64,000 bases of DNA from Mycolicibacterium tusciae JS617. Its GTDB lineage: Bacteria; Actinomycetota; Actinomycetes; Mycobacteriales; Mycobacteriaceae. The stretch spans positions 1,116,001-1,180,000 of the forward strand of contig NZ_KI912270.1 of assembly GCF_000243415.2 (NCBI RefSeq), read 5' to 3'. Both the position numbers and the translations under genes were made by a program. The notes under the pieces were generated by a model that was not told the origin of the DNA, made no database searches, and saw only the letters and a program-made list of their open reading frames with translations. This document shows positions 10,284 to 19,341 of the stretch, in pieces (the stretch's first letter is position 1; every line of letters starts with the position of its first letter).

Positions 10284-11159
10284 ATGGCAGGTGTCGCCAC
10301 CAGCAGTCGGCAGCGGAGCAAAATCGCTCCGTATCTGATGGTCCTTCCGGCGCTCGCGTACCTCGGAATCTTCTTCGTGGTGCCGTTCTTCACCCTGGCG
10401 CGGACATCGCTGTCATCGTCCGGGGGGTCGGTGTATCTGCCGACGCTGACGTTCTCGTGGGATTTCAAAAATTACCTCGACGCGTTCAGCCATTACCAGG
10501 ACCAGATCATCCGTTCCTTCATCTACGCACTCGTGGCAACGCTGCTGTGTGTGGTGTTAGCCTTCCCCCTGGCCTACGTCATCGCGTTCAAGGCGGGCCG
10601 CTACAAGAACCTGATCCTCGGCCTGGTGATCCTGCCGTTCTTCGTGACGTTCCTGATTCGCACGATCGCGTGGAAGACGATCCTGGCGGACGAGGGTTTG
10701 GTGGTCAGCGCGTTGGGAGCGATCGGAATGCTGCCCGAGGAGGGCAGGTTGCTTTCGACGAGTTGGGCGGTGATCGGAGGCCTAACCTACAACTGGATCA
10801 TCTTCATGATCCTGCCGCTGTACGTGAGCCTCGAGAAGATCGACCCGCGGTTGATCGAGGCGTCCAAGGATCTCTACTCGTCGAACGTTCGCAGCTTCAC
10901 GAAAGTCATTCTGCCGCTGTCTTTGCCCGGTGTGTTGGCAGGAAGCCTGCTGACGTTCATCCCCGCGATCGGCGACTTCATCAACGCCGACTATTTGGGG
11001 AGTCCGCAGACCACGATGATCGGAAACGTCATCCAAAAGCAGTTCCTCGTGGTCAAGGACTACCCTGCCGCAGCGGCTCTTAGCCTCATGTTGATGCTCA
11101 TCATCCTTGGCGGCGTTTTGATGTACACCCGGGCACTCGGCACAGAGGATCTGGTATGA
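10284..11159 (+). CDS. potB: Polyamine-type ABC transporter permease 1
   Basis: A 291-residue inner-membrane permease with six hydrophobic segments. The cytoplasmic coupling loop, EAMG-like, reads LIEASKDLYSSNVRSFTKVI followed by LPLSLPGVLAGSL, which docks the ATPase. FIPAIGDFINADYLGSPQT is the PotB-type signature. The start ATG 10284 lies 3 bases after the potD stop. The 3' end overlaps the next permease gene by four bases (ATGA), implying translational coupling. Confidence 0.9.
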   Translation: MAGVATSSRQRSKIAPYLMVLPALAYLGIFFVVPFFTLARTSLSSSGGSVYLPTLTFSWDFKNYLDAFSHYQDQIIRSFIYALVATLLCVVLAFPLAYVIAFKAGRYKNLILGLVILPFFVTFLIRTIAWKTILADEGLVVSALGAIGMLPEEGRLLSTSWAVIGGLTYNWIIFMILPLYVSLEKIDPRLIEASKDLYSSNVRSFTKVILPLSLPGVLAGSLLTFIPAIGDFINADYLGSPQTTMIGNVIQKQFLVVKDYPAAAALSLMLMLIILGGVLMYTRALGTEDLV

Positions 11160-12001
11160 CCATCGCCGCCATGGAGTCTGCCACCAGTCCGAAACCGGCC
11201 AAAACGGTCAAAGGCGTTCCGCGGTGGGGTGATCTTTTGTTGCGCGCCGCCGCCGGGTTGGTACTGCTCTACCTGTTCGTGCCGATATTCGTCATAATTC
11301 TCTTCTCGTTCAACAAGCCCGCAGGCAAGTTCAACTACACGTGGCAGGGCTTCACGCTGGACAACTGGGCGGACCCGTTCAAGTATCCGCCGCTGACCGA
11401 GGCGCTGAAGCTGAGCCTCAACGTCGCCGCCGTCTCCACGGCGATCGCGCTGGTGCTCGGCACCTTGGTGGCCATCGCCCTTGTGCGACAACGCTGGCGG
11501 GGTAAGACCGCCGTCGACACCTTCATCATCATTCCGCTCACCGCGCCGGAAGTCGTGATGGGTGCGGCGCTGCTGACGCTGTTTCTCGACCTCGGGTGGG
11601 CTGCGGGCTATACGACCATCCTGATCGCCCACATCGCCTTCGAGGTCAGCTTCATCGCGATGACCGTGCGGGCCCGGGTGCGAGGGTTCGACTGGACGCT
11701 CGAGGACGCGTCGTTGGACCTGGGCGCCAGTCCGCTGCGCACATTCGTCAAAGTGACGCTGCCGCTGATCATTCCGGGCATCGTCGCGGCTGCGATGCTG
11801 TCGTTCGCCCTGTCGCTGGACGACTTCATCATCACCTACTTCGTCAGCGGATCGGCAGTGACCTACCCGCTATACGTGAACGCTGCCGTCAAGGCCGCGG
11901 TGCCGCCCCAGATCAATGTGCTGGCAACCGCGATCCTGGTGATCAGCCTGATTCTGCTTGCAGCGGGAACGTTGCTGCGGCGCAAGAGGTTCGAAGGCTG
12001 A
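11156..12001 (+). CDS. potC: Polyamine-type ABC transporter permease 2
   Basis: A 281-residue second permease with six membrane helices. FNKPAGKFNYTWQGFTLDNW and the coupling loop LEDASLDLGASPLRTFVKVT with LPLIIPGI are characteristic of PotC. SLDDFIITYFVSG near the C-terminus is also conserved. It starts within the potB stop codon and ends the operon. The next gene is convergent and begins one base later. Confidence 0.9.
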   Translation: MTIAAMESATSPKPAKTVKGVPRWGDLLLRAAAGLVLLYLFVPIFVIILFSFNKPAGKFNYTWQGFTLDNWADPFKYPPLTEALKLSLNVAAVSTAIALVLGTLVAIALVRQRWRGKTAVDTFIIIPLTAPEVVMGAALLTLFLDLGWAAGYTTILIAHIAFEVSFIAMTVRARVRGFDWTLEDASLDLGASPLRTFVKVTLPLIIPGIVAAAMLSFALSLDDFIITYFVSGSAVTYPLYVNAAVKAAVPPQINVLATAILVISLILLAAGTLLRRKRFEG

Positions 12002-12349
12002 CTACAACGTCACCGTCACCGATACGCGGCCGGCTGCGTCGCGGTTGGCGACGGCGTGGCCGGTGCGGTCACGCCCGTCCAACTTCAGCAGGGTGATCGG
12101 ACCGCCGTCGCCGAGGAAATTGCGCCACCATGTCTTTTTGTCCGGCGACATGACGTTGATGACGATCTTGTCGCCGGAGCGCCGGTAGCCGATCGGAGTC
12201 TGGATCGTCTTGCCCGAGCGGCGCCCCACGTATCGGATGTTGATCATGGCTTTGCGGACCACGCCTCCGACGACCGGTGCATCGATGAGGGCGACGAACA
12301 GTTTGTTCATGAGTCCGACGATCGGCGACCCGTGGAATCCGCTTGCCAT
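12002..12349 (-). CDS. Ddn/DUF385-family deazaflavin (F420)-dependent reductase-like protein
   Basis: A 115-residue split-beta-barrel protein. RYVGRRSGKTIQTPIGYRR and KTWWRNFLGDGGPITLL are typical of the mycobacterial deazaflavin-dependent nitroreductase family, whose members use F420H2 to reduce quinones or nitro compounds. The physiological substrate is not readable. Start ATG at 12349. It lies 13 bases downstream of, and in the same direction as, the RhtA-like exporter, so the two may be co-transcribed. Confidence 0.78.
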   Translation of the reverse strand: MASGFHGSPIVGLMNKLFVALIDAPVVGGVVRKAMINIRYVGRRSGKTIQTPIGYRRSGDKIVINVMSPDKKTWWRNFLGDGGPITLLKLDGRDRTGHAVANRDAAGRVSVTVTL

Positions 12350-12362
12350 GCCTCGAGCGTAG

Positions 12363-13235
12363 CTACGAGTTCACTTCGGCGGGCACCGGTGGTGGCGTGC
12401 GCGCACCGCTACGTGCCGCGCCGATCCCGGCAGCCACCACGAGACAGATCCCGATGACTCCTATGCTGGCCGGCACCTGGTGCAGGACTATGAGGCCGAC
12501 GATCATCGCGAACGCGGGTTCGAGCGCCATCAACGTGCCGAAGGCCGCCGCGGTCAAGCGCCGCAATGCGAGCAGCTCCAGTGCGAACGGCACCACCGGC
12601 AGCAGGATCGCCAGGCCGATGCCGATCAGCAGGATCTCGGGAGTCATCCGGTCGAACACGGCGGGGCCGACCGTGATGGTGGCCACCAGCCCGGCGACGG
12701 GCATCGACACGGCGAGGCCGTTGATGCCCGCGACCTGATCACCGACGCGCTGGGTGAGCAGGATGTAGGAGCCCCAGCACACGGCAGCGCCCAGGGCGAA
12801 CAGGACGCCGACCGGATCGATGACGCCAGCCCACGGCTGAGTGAGTAGTACGACACCGACCGCAGCCAGGCCCGGCCAGACGAACCGCTGGGCGCCCTTG
12901 CCGTGCGCGACGGCGACGCAGAGCGGTCCGAGGAACTCGATGGCGCTCGCGGTGCCCAAGGGAATCCGGTCCAGCGCCGCCATGAACAGCAGCGTGATCG
13001 CGGCGGTGACCACGCCGAGCACGACGCACATCATGAAGCTCGACCGAGTGAACGCCGAGCGCTTTGGTCGCACGATGAGCAGCAGCAGAATCCCGGCCCA
13101 CGCCAGTCGCAGCCACGCCGCGCCTTCGACGCCGATTCGGTCGATCAACGTCACCGCGATCGCGAGGCCGACCTGAATGCAGAGCATCGAGCCCATCGCC
13201 ATGAAGGCCCCGGTGCGCGCCTGGTTCGTGGTCAC
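12363..13235 (-). CDS. EamA-domain exporter, RhtA-like
   Basis: A 290-residue membrane protein with ten hydrophobic segments in two EamA repeats. [38 protein letters not shown] and [16 protein letters not shown] resemble RhtA-type threonine/homoserine exporters. The amino-acid substrate is inferred. The start is GTG at 13235. It is divergent from a LysR regulator, with a perfect inverted repeat directly upstream of its start, suggesting that the regulator controls it. Confidence 0.82.
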   Translation of the reverse strand: MTTNQARTGAFMAMGSMLCIQVGLAIAVTLIDRIGVEGAAWLRLAWAGILLLLIVRPKRSAFTRSSFMMCVVLGVVTAAITLLFMAALDRIPLGTASAIEFLGPLCVAVAHGKGAQRFVWPGLAAVGVVLLTQPWAGVIDPVGVLFALGAAVCWGSYILLTQRVGDQVAGINGLAVSMPVAGLVATITVGPAVFDRMTPEILLIGIGLAILLPVVPFALELLALRRLTAAAFGTLMALEPAFAMIVGLIVLHQVPASIGVIGICLVVAAGIGAARSGARTPPPVPAEVNS

Positions 13236-13243
13236 TCCTGCAT

Positions 13244-13265
13244 TGAACGGGACCGCTACCGTTCA
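13244..13265. promoter_or_regulatory. Inverted repeat in the exporter/LysR intergenic region, candidate operator
   Basis: Perfect TGAACGG - 8 bases - CCGTTCA dyad, 9 bases upstream of the exporter start. A second, weaker GTTC/GAAC dyad lies close to the LysR start (about 13292-13308). Either could bind the LysR protein; this is inference. Confidence 0.35.
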
Positions 13266-13318
13266 CGTCCACGTGATTTTCTTGGACATACCGTTCGACA
13301 ATCGTGAACAATTGCCGG

Positions 13319-14239
13319 ATGGACTCCCGACGGCTCCAGCTCCTGCTTTCGCTCTCGCGCCTGGGCTCGATGCGGGCGGTGGCCGACGCCCACCACATCA
13401 CGACATCCACGGTGTCCCAGCAGATCGCCGCGCTCGGAAAGGAGGCGGGCGCGCAATTGATCGAAGCCGATGGTCGCCGAGTCCGGCTCACCCCGGCGGG
13501 CACGCGCCTGGCCGACCACGCGGTCACGATTCTCGCCGCCATCGACAGTGCGCGTCTGGATCTCGATCCCGACGCCGAACCGTCGGGCACGGTCCGCGTC
13601 GGCGGTTTCGCCACCGGCATCCGGGTGTCGTTGCTGCCGATCGTCGCCGATCTCGGCGAACAGCATCCAGACGTCCGCTTGATGATCAGCGAGTACGAGC
13701 CCGTCGAGGCCTTCGCGCTGTTGACCAATGATGACCTCGACCTGGCGCTCACCTACGACTACAACCTGGCGCCCGCCTCGCCCAACCAGGTGCTTCAGAC
13801 CGAGGCGCTCTGGTCGATCACGTGGGGCCTGGCCGTCCCGTCGACCTTTCCCGATGGACCGGCCGACATCGCCACATATGCGGACCAAACCTGGATTGTC
13901 AACTCCCGCAATACAGCTGACGAAACCGCCGTTCGGACATTGGCGGCACTCGCTGGATTCGCACCCCGCATTGCGCACGAGATCGACAGCCTGGACCTCG
14001 TGGAGGACCTGATCGTCGCCGGCTTCGGTGTGGGACTGTTGCCGATCGAGCGACCGACCAGCAGGGGTGTCAAGGTGCTGCCACTGTCGACGCCCGAAGC
14101 CGTGCTCACCGCGTACGCGGTGACCCGCCGCGGCAGAGCCGAGTGGTCGCCGCTGAGGGCGGTTTTGGATCGGATGCGGCCTCCGCCGGGAAACGCGCTG
14201 CCCCGTCCGCACTGGCCGCGCCCGGAAGTAGGTGACTAG
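13319..14239 (+). CDS. LysR-family transcriptional regulator
   Basis: A 306-residue regulator. The N-terminal helix-turn-helix reads LLLSLSRLGSMRAVADAHHI then TTSTVSQQIAALGKEAGAQL, the classic LysR pattern. The effector domain starts around residue 90 (GTVRVGGFATGIRVSLLPIV). ATG 13319 was chosen over GTG 13304 because MDSRRLQLLL is the natural start of the DNA-binding domain. It is divergent from the RhtA-like exporter and is probably its regulator, sensing an amino acid or similar compound. Confidence 0.87.
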   Translation: MDSRRLQLLLSLSRLGSMRAVADAHHITTSTVSQQIAALGKEAGAQLIEADGRRVRLTPAGTRLADHAVTILAAIDSARLDLDPDAEPSGTVRVGGFATGIRVSLLPIVADLGEQHPDVRLMISEYEPVEAFALLTNDDLDLALTYDYNLAPASPNQVLQTEALWSITWGLAVPSTFPDGPADIATYADQTWIVNSRNTADETAVRTLAALAGFAPRIAHEIDSLDLVEDLIVAGFGVGLLPIERPTSRGVKVLPLSTPEAVLTAYAVTRRGRAEWSPLRAVLDRMRPPPGNALPRPHWPRPEVGD

Positions 14240-14311
14240 GGATCAGGCCGCACGCTGTGGCGTTTGCGCGCAGGCACGCGGCATCATCGACCATCGCTAT
14301 TGCGAAGAAGT

Positions 14312-15706
14312 TCATTGCCCCAGCGTCAGCGGTTGTGCGGCGCGGTACTGGTCGAGCACATGCGGTGTGGCGTCCGCCGTGTAGGTCGTGGTGATTCCGT
14401 ACGACCACACCGGCGGTGAATCATTCTGCGAGAGTGTCCATGCGGCCTGTCGGGCGGCGCCGAGCGCGACGTACTCCGCAGGCGTCGGTACATGAACGGG
14501 AGCGCCCCAGAGTGCGGGCGCGATATGCCGGACGGCCTCCGACCGCGCTCCCCCGCCCACCAGGATGATCCGATTCACGTCGACCCCGTGCGCGGTGATC
14601 CGGTCGATGCAGTAGGCCATCGAACTGAGCAGCCCCTCGACGGCCGCGCGAGCAACATTGGCGGCATTGAGATTTCGAGTGGTCACGCCATGCAGCGCGC
14701 CCGCAGCCTCCGGAAGGTTGGGCGAGCGTTCACCATCGAGATACGGAACCAATGTCAGTCCCCCCGCACCGGGCTGTGCCGACATCGCCAACCGGTCCAG
14801 CTCGTCGAAGTCCACGCCGAGCATAGTGGCGACGGCGGCGAGCACCGGCGCGCCGTTGAGCGTGCAAACAAGCGGTAACTGCCGTCCAGTGGCGTCCGCG
14901 AAACCGGCCACGATGCCCTCGGGGTCGTGTGGCGCAACTTCACCGACCGCGCTCACCACGCCTGACGTACCGAGCGAGACGATGCAGTCACCCGGGCCCG
15001 CACCCAGCCCGAGGGCTGCCCCCGCGTTGTCCCCGGCGCCAGGTCCGAGAACCGCACCCGTGGAGGTGGATCCCGCCGCTTGCGAAGAGCCCAGCACGGC
15101 GGGAACTGCGGGCCGCCGGCCCCGCATCGCCATCTCGAGCAGGTCGAGTTGATAGGTGTCGGTTTCTGACGAGAAGTAGCCGGTTCCGCTCGCGTCGCTG
15201 CGGTCGGTGCGCAGATCGGTGATGTCGTCGGAACCGCTCAGTCGCCACGTCAACCAGTCGTGCGGTAGGCACACCGCTGCCGTCGCATCGGCGTGCGCGG
15301 GTTCGTGATCGGCGAGCCAACGCAGTTTGGCCACCGTGATCGCGGCAACGGGAACCACGCCGACGCGCTTTGCCCACTGGGGTGCACCCAACTCGGCCAC
15401 GAGCGCGTCGGCGGCTGCGCTGGATCGAGTGTCGTTCCACAGCAGCGCATCTCGTACCACTGTGCCCGCGCCGTCGAGACACACCATGCCGTGCTGTTGC
15501 GCGCCGACGGAAACCGCCGCCACGTCATCGAGTCCACCCGCGGCGGTGACAGCCGCCTGCAGCGCCGACCACCATTGCTGCGGATCGATCTCGGTGCCGT
15601 CCGGGTGCGGCGAGCTCGCCGCGCGTAGGACCGCGCCGGTGTCCGCGTCGCAAACGACGACCTTGCAGGATTGGGTGGATGAGTCGATGCCCGCGACAAG
15701 AGCCAC
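14312..15706 (-). CDS. xylB: Xylulokinase (FGGY carbohydrate kinase)
   Basis: A 464-residue kinase expected to phosphorylate D-xylulose with [19 protein letters not shown] is the N-terminal phosphate loop of the FGGY family. [19 protein letters not shown] and [11 protein letters not shown] match xylulokinase signatures, and the second ATP-site segment is [19 protein letters not shown] at 15706 was chosen because upstream codons show no similarity. No xylose isomerase or pentose transporter lies nearby, so a related polyol-derived substrate is possible. Confidence 0.87.
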   Translation of the reverse strand: MALVAGIDSSTQSCKVVVCDADTGAVLRAASSPHPDGTEIDPQQWWSALQAAVTAAGGLDDVAAVSVGAQQHGMVCLDGAGTVVRDALLWNDTRSSAAADALVAELGAPQWAKRVGVVPVAAITVAKLRWLADHEPAHADATAAVCLPHDWLTWRLSGSDDITDLRTDRSDASGTGYFSSETDTYQLDLLEMAMRGRRPAVPAVLGSSQAAGSTSTGAVLGPGAGDNAGAALGLGAGPGDCIVSLGTSGVVSAVGEVAPHDPEGIVAGFADATGRQLPLVCTLNGAPVLAAVATMLGVDFDELDRLAMSAQPGAGGLTLVPYLDGERSPNLPEAAGALHGVTTRNLNAANVARAAVEGLLSSMAYCIDRITAHGVDVNRIILVGGGARSEAVRHIAPALWGAPVHVPTPAEYVALGAARQAAWTLSQNDSPPVWSYGITTTYTADATPHVLDQYRAAQPLTLGQ

Positions 15707-15758
15707 GCAGCCGACGCTACGCCGATGAGTTCGGAGCGTGCATCCGGTCTGCCTATAC

Positions 15759-16310
15759 ATGCGAAGGCTTGTGATCACCCAGAACATCACCGTGGACGGC
15801 GCCGTCGAAATGCTCGGCGATTGGTTCGACCCCCAGGTCGCAGACGAGGATCTGGTCGCCGAATCACATCGACAGGACGCGGAGTCCGATGCATTGCTCC
15901 TCGGCCGTCGAACCTTCGAGGACTTCCGTAGCTATTGGCCCAACCAGACCGAGGATCCCACGGGCATCACCGCCTACCTGAACGAGGTGGCCAAGTATGT
16001 GGTGTCGTCGACGATGTCGGATCCGGGATGGAAGAACTCGACGGTGCTCACCGGCGATCCCGTCGAGCTGACCAAGAAGCTGAAGTCGCGGCCCGGTAAG
16101 GACATCGTGCTGACGGGGAGCATCAGCCTGGCCCATGCGCTCATCGCCGCGCAGCTCGTCGACGAGTACCGGTTGTTCATCTATCCGACGGTGCAGGGCG
16201 CCGGACGTCGGCTGTTCGGAGACGGCATCGCGTTCCCGAGGCTGGTGTTGGTCGAACCGCCCAAGGCCTTCACGTCGGGCGTCACCCTGCTGCGCTACGG
16301 CGCGACATAA
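15759..16310 (+). CDS. Dihydrofolate-reductase-like RibD C-terminal domain protein
   Basis: A 183-residue protein of the DHFR fold (RibD-C family). It opens [17 protein letters not shown], continues with [15 protein letters not shown] and ends with the family motif [20 protein letters not shown] then [19 protein letters not shown]. Such proteins bind NADPH or a flavin-like ligand; the reaction is usually unknown. ATG 15759 was preferred over GTG 15738 because the domain begins there. Confidence 0.85.
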   Translation: MRRLVITQNITVDGAVEMLGDWFDPQVADEDLVAESHRQDAESDALLLGRRTFEDFRSYWPNQTEDPTGITAYLNEVAKYVVSSTMSDPGWKNSTVLTGDPVELTKKLKSRPGKDIVLTGSISLAHALIAAQLVDEYRLFIYPTVQGAGRRLFGDGIAFPRLVLVEPPKAFTSGVTLLRYGAT

Positions 16311-16340
16311 CCGCCAATCAGGCTCAGCCCGCCGATCGCG

Positions 16341-16580
16341 GTGGGACAATGCGATGTGGACATCGAGCATCCTGACGCTCAAGAGCGTTGGGACGACGAG
16401 CGCGACGAAACGGAAGCCCAACGGCTGGACCGAAATTGGTCGAGCCTGCTGCAGGAGCTACGCGTCGCGCAGACCGGAGTCCAGCTGCTGACCGGTTTCC
16501 TGCTCATCCTGCCGTTCCAGCCACGGTTCGCAGATCTGGACGGCGTCATACGCACGGTTTATCTCGTGACGGTCGGTTGT
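16341..16580 (+). pseudogene. DUF6328-type membrane protein, 5' part, cut by an ISL3 element
   Basis: This is the first half of a small membrane protein. It starts at GTG 16341 or GTG 16356 and reads LDRNWSSLLQELRVAQTGVQ, a first hydrophobic segment LLTGFLLILPFQP, and then RTVYLVTVGC. There the IS begins. The open frame carries on for 31 codons of IS sequence before a stop. The other half resumes in the same frame after the IS at 17985. Without the IS and one copy of the 8-bp duplication, the gene would encode 173 residues. The family name is from memory of actinobacterial relatives. Confidence 0.82.
16573..16580. repeat. Left target-site duplication of the ISL3 element
   Basis: TCGGTTGT, identical to 17977-17984 on the other side of the element. 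Eight bases is the usual duplication for ISL3 elements. Confidence 0.85.
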
Positions 16581-17976
16581 GGCGCTCCACGGGTTTTCGT
16601 GGGTGCCTTTCTGCTGTTCAACGGTAGTTTCTGGTGTGAGAGTGCGGTGTTCGGCGTGTCCGTGAAGAGGTGAGGGACGCGCACGCGGTGGGCCTCTAGA
16701 TTTCGGGGTTACCACACCAACCGCAACCTCGAGGATCGATCCGCGTGCGCGTCAGTACTGCATTTAACCGTCTGCTGCAGATTCCTGGAACCAGTGTCAC
16801 CGATGTCGTGATCGGTGACCGAGACGTCGAGCTCACCGTCCGCGTCACAGCCCGTAGATTGCAGTGCCCCTGCGGCAAACGCGTCAAGGGGGCCTACGAC
16901 CGGCGTCGGCGCCGCTGGCGACATATCGACTTAGCCGCGCATCGTTTGTGGCTGGTCTACGAGATTCGCCGGCTGAATTGCCCCGACTGCGGGGTCCGCA
17001 CCGAACACGTGCCCTGGGCTCGCCCCGGGGCACGCCACACCCGCGACTTCGAGGACACCGTGCTGTGGCTGGCCGCCCGCACCGACCGCACCACGGTGGC
17101 GACCTTACTGCGCTGCGCCTGGGAAACGGTGACCGCGATCATCAACCGCACCGTCGACGAACTGCTCGACCAGCGCCGCCTCGACCAGATCTACCGGATC
17201 GGCGTCGACGAGATCTGCTATCGCCACCCCCACAAATATCTGACCATCATCGGCGATCACGCCACCGCCACGGTGATCGACGTGCGACCCGGCAGAGGCG
17301 TGGATTCCCTTGCCGCCTTTTACAACACGCTCACACCCGAACAACGCGGCGACGTCGATGCCGTCTCGATGGACGGATCGACCGCGTTCCGCGCCGCCAC
17401 CGAAACCGCACTGCCCGACGCAGCCATCTGCTACGACACCTTTCACGTCATGCAGTGGACCAACCGGGCACTCGATGAGGTGTTCTCCGCAGCAATGGCC
17501 ACCAACCGCGCCGACTTCGACATGTCCTCCGGGCAATGGCGACGAGCACGCACGGCACTGCGCACTGGCGCTGAACGCCTCAACCCCGCACGCCACCAGC
17601 TGGTCGCGACGATCACCACCCAGAACCGCGACATCGGCACCGCATGGCGGCTCAAAGAACAACTGCGCGAGCTCTTTCGCACCGCTCAACCCGGCCGATC
17701 CCCACGACAGCTCCGCCGCTGGATTCGACGTGCCCGCGACAGTGGAGTCCGGCCATTCCAACTCCTCGCCCGCCGCCTCGAGCAGCACTTCGACGGCATC
17801 ATCAACACCATCAAACTCGGCATCACCAACGCACTCATCGAAGGCATCAACGCCAAGATCCGACTCATCAACGCCCGCGGCTACGGCCACCACTCCGCCG
17901 AATCCCTCACCTCGATGATCTACCTCATGCTCGGCGGAATCAGCCCAAAACTGCCCACAACAAGGTGAGGAGCCGC
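16581..17976 (+). mobile_element. ISL3-family insertion sequence, complete
   Basis: A 1396-bp element bounded by 8-bp direct repeats TCGGTTGT. Its ends are short imperfect inverted repeats (GGCGCTCCACGG on the left; GCGGCTCCTCAC read inward from the right). It carries one intact transposase. The transposase stop is only 8 bases from the right end. It splits a DUF6328-type gene. The identical duplications and uninterrupted transposase suggest a recent insertion. Confidence 0.92.
16745..17968 (+). CDS. ISL3-family transposase
   Basis: A 407-residue transposase. The N-terminal zinc-binding domain has Cys41, Cys43, Cys79 and Cys82 (CPCGKRV and CPDCG). The catalytic DDE residues begin with Asp155 (IGVDEICYR) and Asp210 (VSMDGSTAFRAA); the glutamate lies in LIEGINAKIRLINARGYG near the C-terminus. 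The motif YDTFHVMQWTNRALDEV is also typical of the family. The start GTG 16745 gives MRVSTAFNRLL. No frameshift is visible. Confidence 0.93.
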   Translation: MRVSTAFNRLLQIPGTSVTDVVIGDRDVELTVRVTARRLQCPCGKRVKGAYDRRRRRWRHIDLAAHRLWLVYEIRRLNCPDCGVRTEHVPWARPGARHTRDFEDTVLWLAARTDRTTVATLLRCAWETVTAIINRTVDELLDQRRLDQIYRIGVDEICYRHPHKYLTIIGDHATATVIDVRPGRGVDSLAAFYNTLTPEQRGDVDAVSMDGSTAFRAATETALPDAAICYDTFHVMQWTNRALDEVFSAAMATNRADFDMSSGQWRRARTALRTGAERLNPARHQLVATITTQNRDIGTAWRLKEQLRELFRTAQPGRSPRQLRRWIRRARDSGVRPFQLLARRLEQHFDGIINTIKLGITNALIEGINAKIRLINARGYGHHSAESLTSMIYLMLGGISPKLPTTR

Positions 17977-17984
17977 TCGGTTGT
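17977..17984. repeat. Right target-site duplication of the ISL3 element
   Basis: TCGGTTGT, the second copy of 16573-16580. Confidence 0.85.
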
Positions 17985-18266
17985 TCGATCGGCGCAACAG
18001 TGGTGCTAATCGCTCCTGTCAGCATGCATCGGGTGCTGTTCCGGCGGCACCGACTCAAAACTTTGGTGGCGTTTTCTCACAGGTACGCCACGGTCGGGAC
18101 CATGTTGCTGGGCACCGCCCTCGCCGGTGTCGCCGTGGTCATCTTCGACAGCGTGATCGGCAGGCCGGGCGCCTGGATCGCCGGCGCGTGCACCCTGCTG
18201 GCACTCGTCACATTCTGGTATGCGCTGCCGCTGAGAGATCGGAACTCGCGCGATAGGTCGTACTGA
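17985..18266 (+). pseudogene. DUF6328-type membrane protein, 3' part
   Basis: This is the continuation of the gene interrupted at 16580. Directly after the duplication the frame reads SIGATVVLIAPVSMHRVLF, then RRHRLKTLVAFSHRYATVG and two more hydrophobic segments (LLGTALAGVAVVIF; WIAGACTLLALVTFWYA) to the stop at 18266. GTG 18000 could in principle start a shorter two-helix protein, but no good ribosome site is seen. The frame is preserved across the IS: 1404 bases, 468 codons, separate the two halves. Confidence 0.8.
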
Positions 18267-18302
18267 CGTTTGCGACCCCTGTGGCCGGGGAACACCTGGT
18301 CC

Positions 18303-19235
18303 ATGTTGATCCGACGTGTCGCCCGACCGATGTTGTCAGCGGCCTTCATCGCCCGCGGCGTCGATGCCCTTCGAAGCCCCAAGCCCGCCGCCGACGCGGC
18401 CCGCCCCACCCTCGAGGGGCTCAGCAAGCTGCCCGACCCTGTCGGCACCAATGTTCCGGCCAATGCCGAGACTGTGGCCCGCGTCAACGCGGCAGTGCAG
18501 ATCGGCGGCGGCCTGCTACTCGCGAGCGGGAAGATGCCGCGGTTGGCTTCAGCGGCGCTCGCACTCAGTGTGGTGCCGGGAAGCCTTGGCGGACATACCT
18601 TCTGGAACGAGACCGATCCGCAGCGAAAAGCCGATGAACGTCGCGCCTTCCTCACCGACATCAGCCTCATCGGTGGCCTGATCATCGCCGCTGTCGACAC
18701 CGAGGGCAAACCGTCGCTGGGATGGCGCGGACGTCGCGCCGCCCACAAGGTGTCCGACGCGGTCACCGCCGCGCTGCCGGTCGGCGCTGCGACCGGCGGG
18801 GCCCTCGCCGATGGCCAGCTCGCCGAGAAAGTCGGTCACGGCCTGCAGGTCGGTGCCGAACGAGGCCGGGAATTCGCGCATGTCGCCCGCGAGCGTGGCG
18901 CCGAGCTTGCCGACGTCGCGCGCGAACGGGCTCCCGAGTTCGCGGAACTCGCGCGCAAACGCAGCGCCGAAATCGCCGACGTCGCCCGCGAACGCGGACC
19001 GGAGTGGGCCGAGCTGGCGCGCAAACGCAGCGCCGAAATCGCCGACGTCGCCCGCGAACGCGGGTGGGAGTGGGCCGACGTCGCGCGTGAGCGCGGACCC
19101 GAACTCGCCGAGACCGCACGTGACCGCGCGACAGATCTCGCCGATACGGCGCGCACGCAGGTCAAGCAGGGACGTAAGCAGGTCAAGCAGGCGCGTAAGC
19201 AGATCGAGAAGGAGCGCAAGCGCCTGGGTTCATGA
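18303..19235 (+). CDS. DoxX-family membrane protein with a C-terminal 11-residue repeat tail
   Basis: A 310-residue protein in two parts. Residues 1-145 form a DoxX-type membrane domain (MLIRRVARPMLSAAFIARGV, NAAVQIGGGLLLASGKMPRL, TDISLIGGLIIAAVDTEG). Residues 190-288 are nine uninterrupted 11-residue repeats of the pattern E-hydrophobic-A-D/E-V/L-A-R-E/K-R-x-x, such as EIADVARERGP and EWAELARKRSA. The end is a Lys/Arg/Gln-rich tail (KQVKQARKQIEKERKRLG). The repeats predict a long amphipathic or coiled helix. DoxX proteins have been linked to membrane redox and thiol-stress complexes; the role of the tail is unknown. ATG 18303 was preferred to TTG 18270. Confidence 0.85.
   Translation: MLIRRVARPMLSAAFIARGVDALRSPKPAADAARPTLEGLSKLPDPVGTNVPANAETVARVNAAVQIGGGLLLASGKMPRLASAALALSVVPGSLGGHTFWNETDPQRKADERRAFLTDISLIGGLIIAAVDTEGKPSLGWRGRRAAHKVSDAVTAALPVGAATGGALADGQLAEKVGHGLQVGAERGREFAHVARERGAELADVARERAPEFAELARKRSAEIADVARERGPEWAELARKRSAEIADVARERGWEWADVARERGPELAETARDRATDLADTARTQVKQGRKQVKQARKQIEKERKRLGS
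18870..19166 (+). repeat. Tandem 33-bp coding repeats in the DoxX gene, nine units
   Basis: Nine in-frame 33-bp units encode the 11-residue repeats. Most have diverged, but a 47-bp stretch at 18951-18997 is repeated exactly at 19017-19063 with a 66-bp period, showing recent duplication of a two-unit block or gene conversion. Confidence 0.85.
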
Positions 19236-19341
19236 TCATCGTGCGCTGAACAGGCGCGTTCCGCCCGTTTCGGCTGTACATTGACTCCACCATCCCCGCG
19301 GTTGGATTCGCCTGCCGCGCAGCGGACGCGAGGAGTGCACG

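Noticed and set aside
18870..19166. CRISPR-like array
   Set aside because: The 33-bp periodicity is an in-frame protein repeat without spacers.
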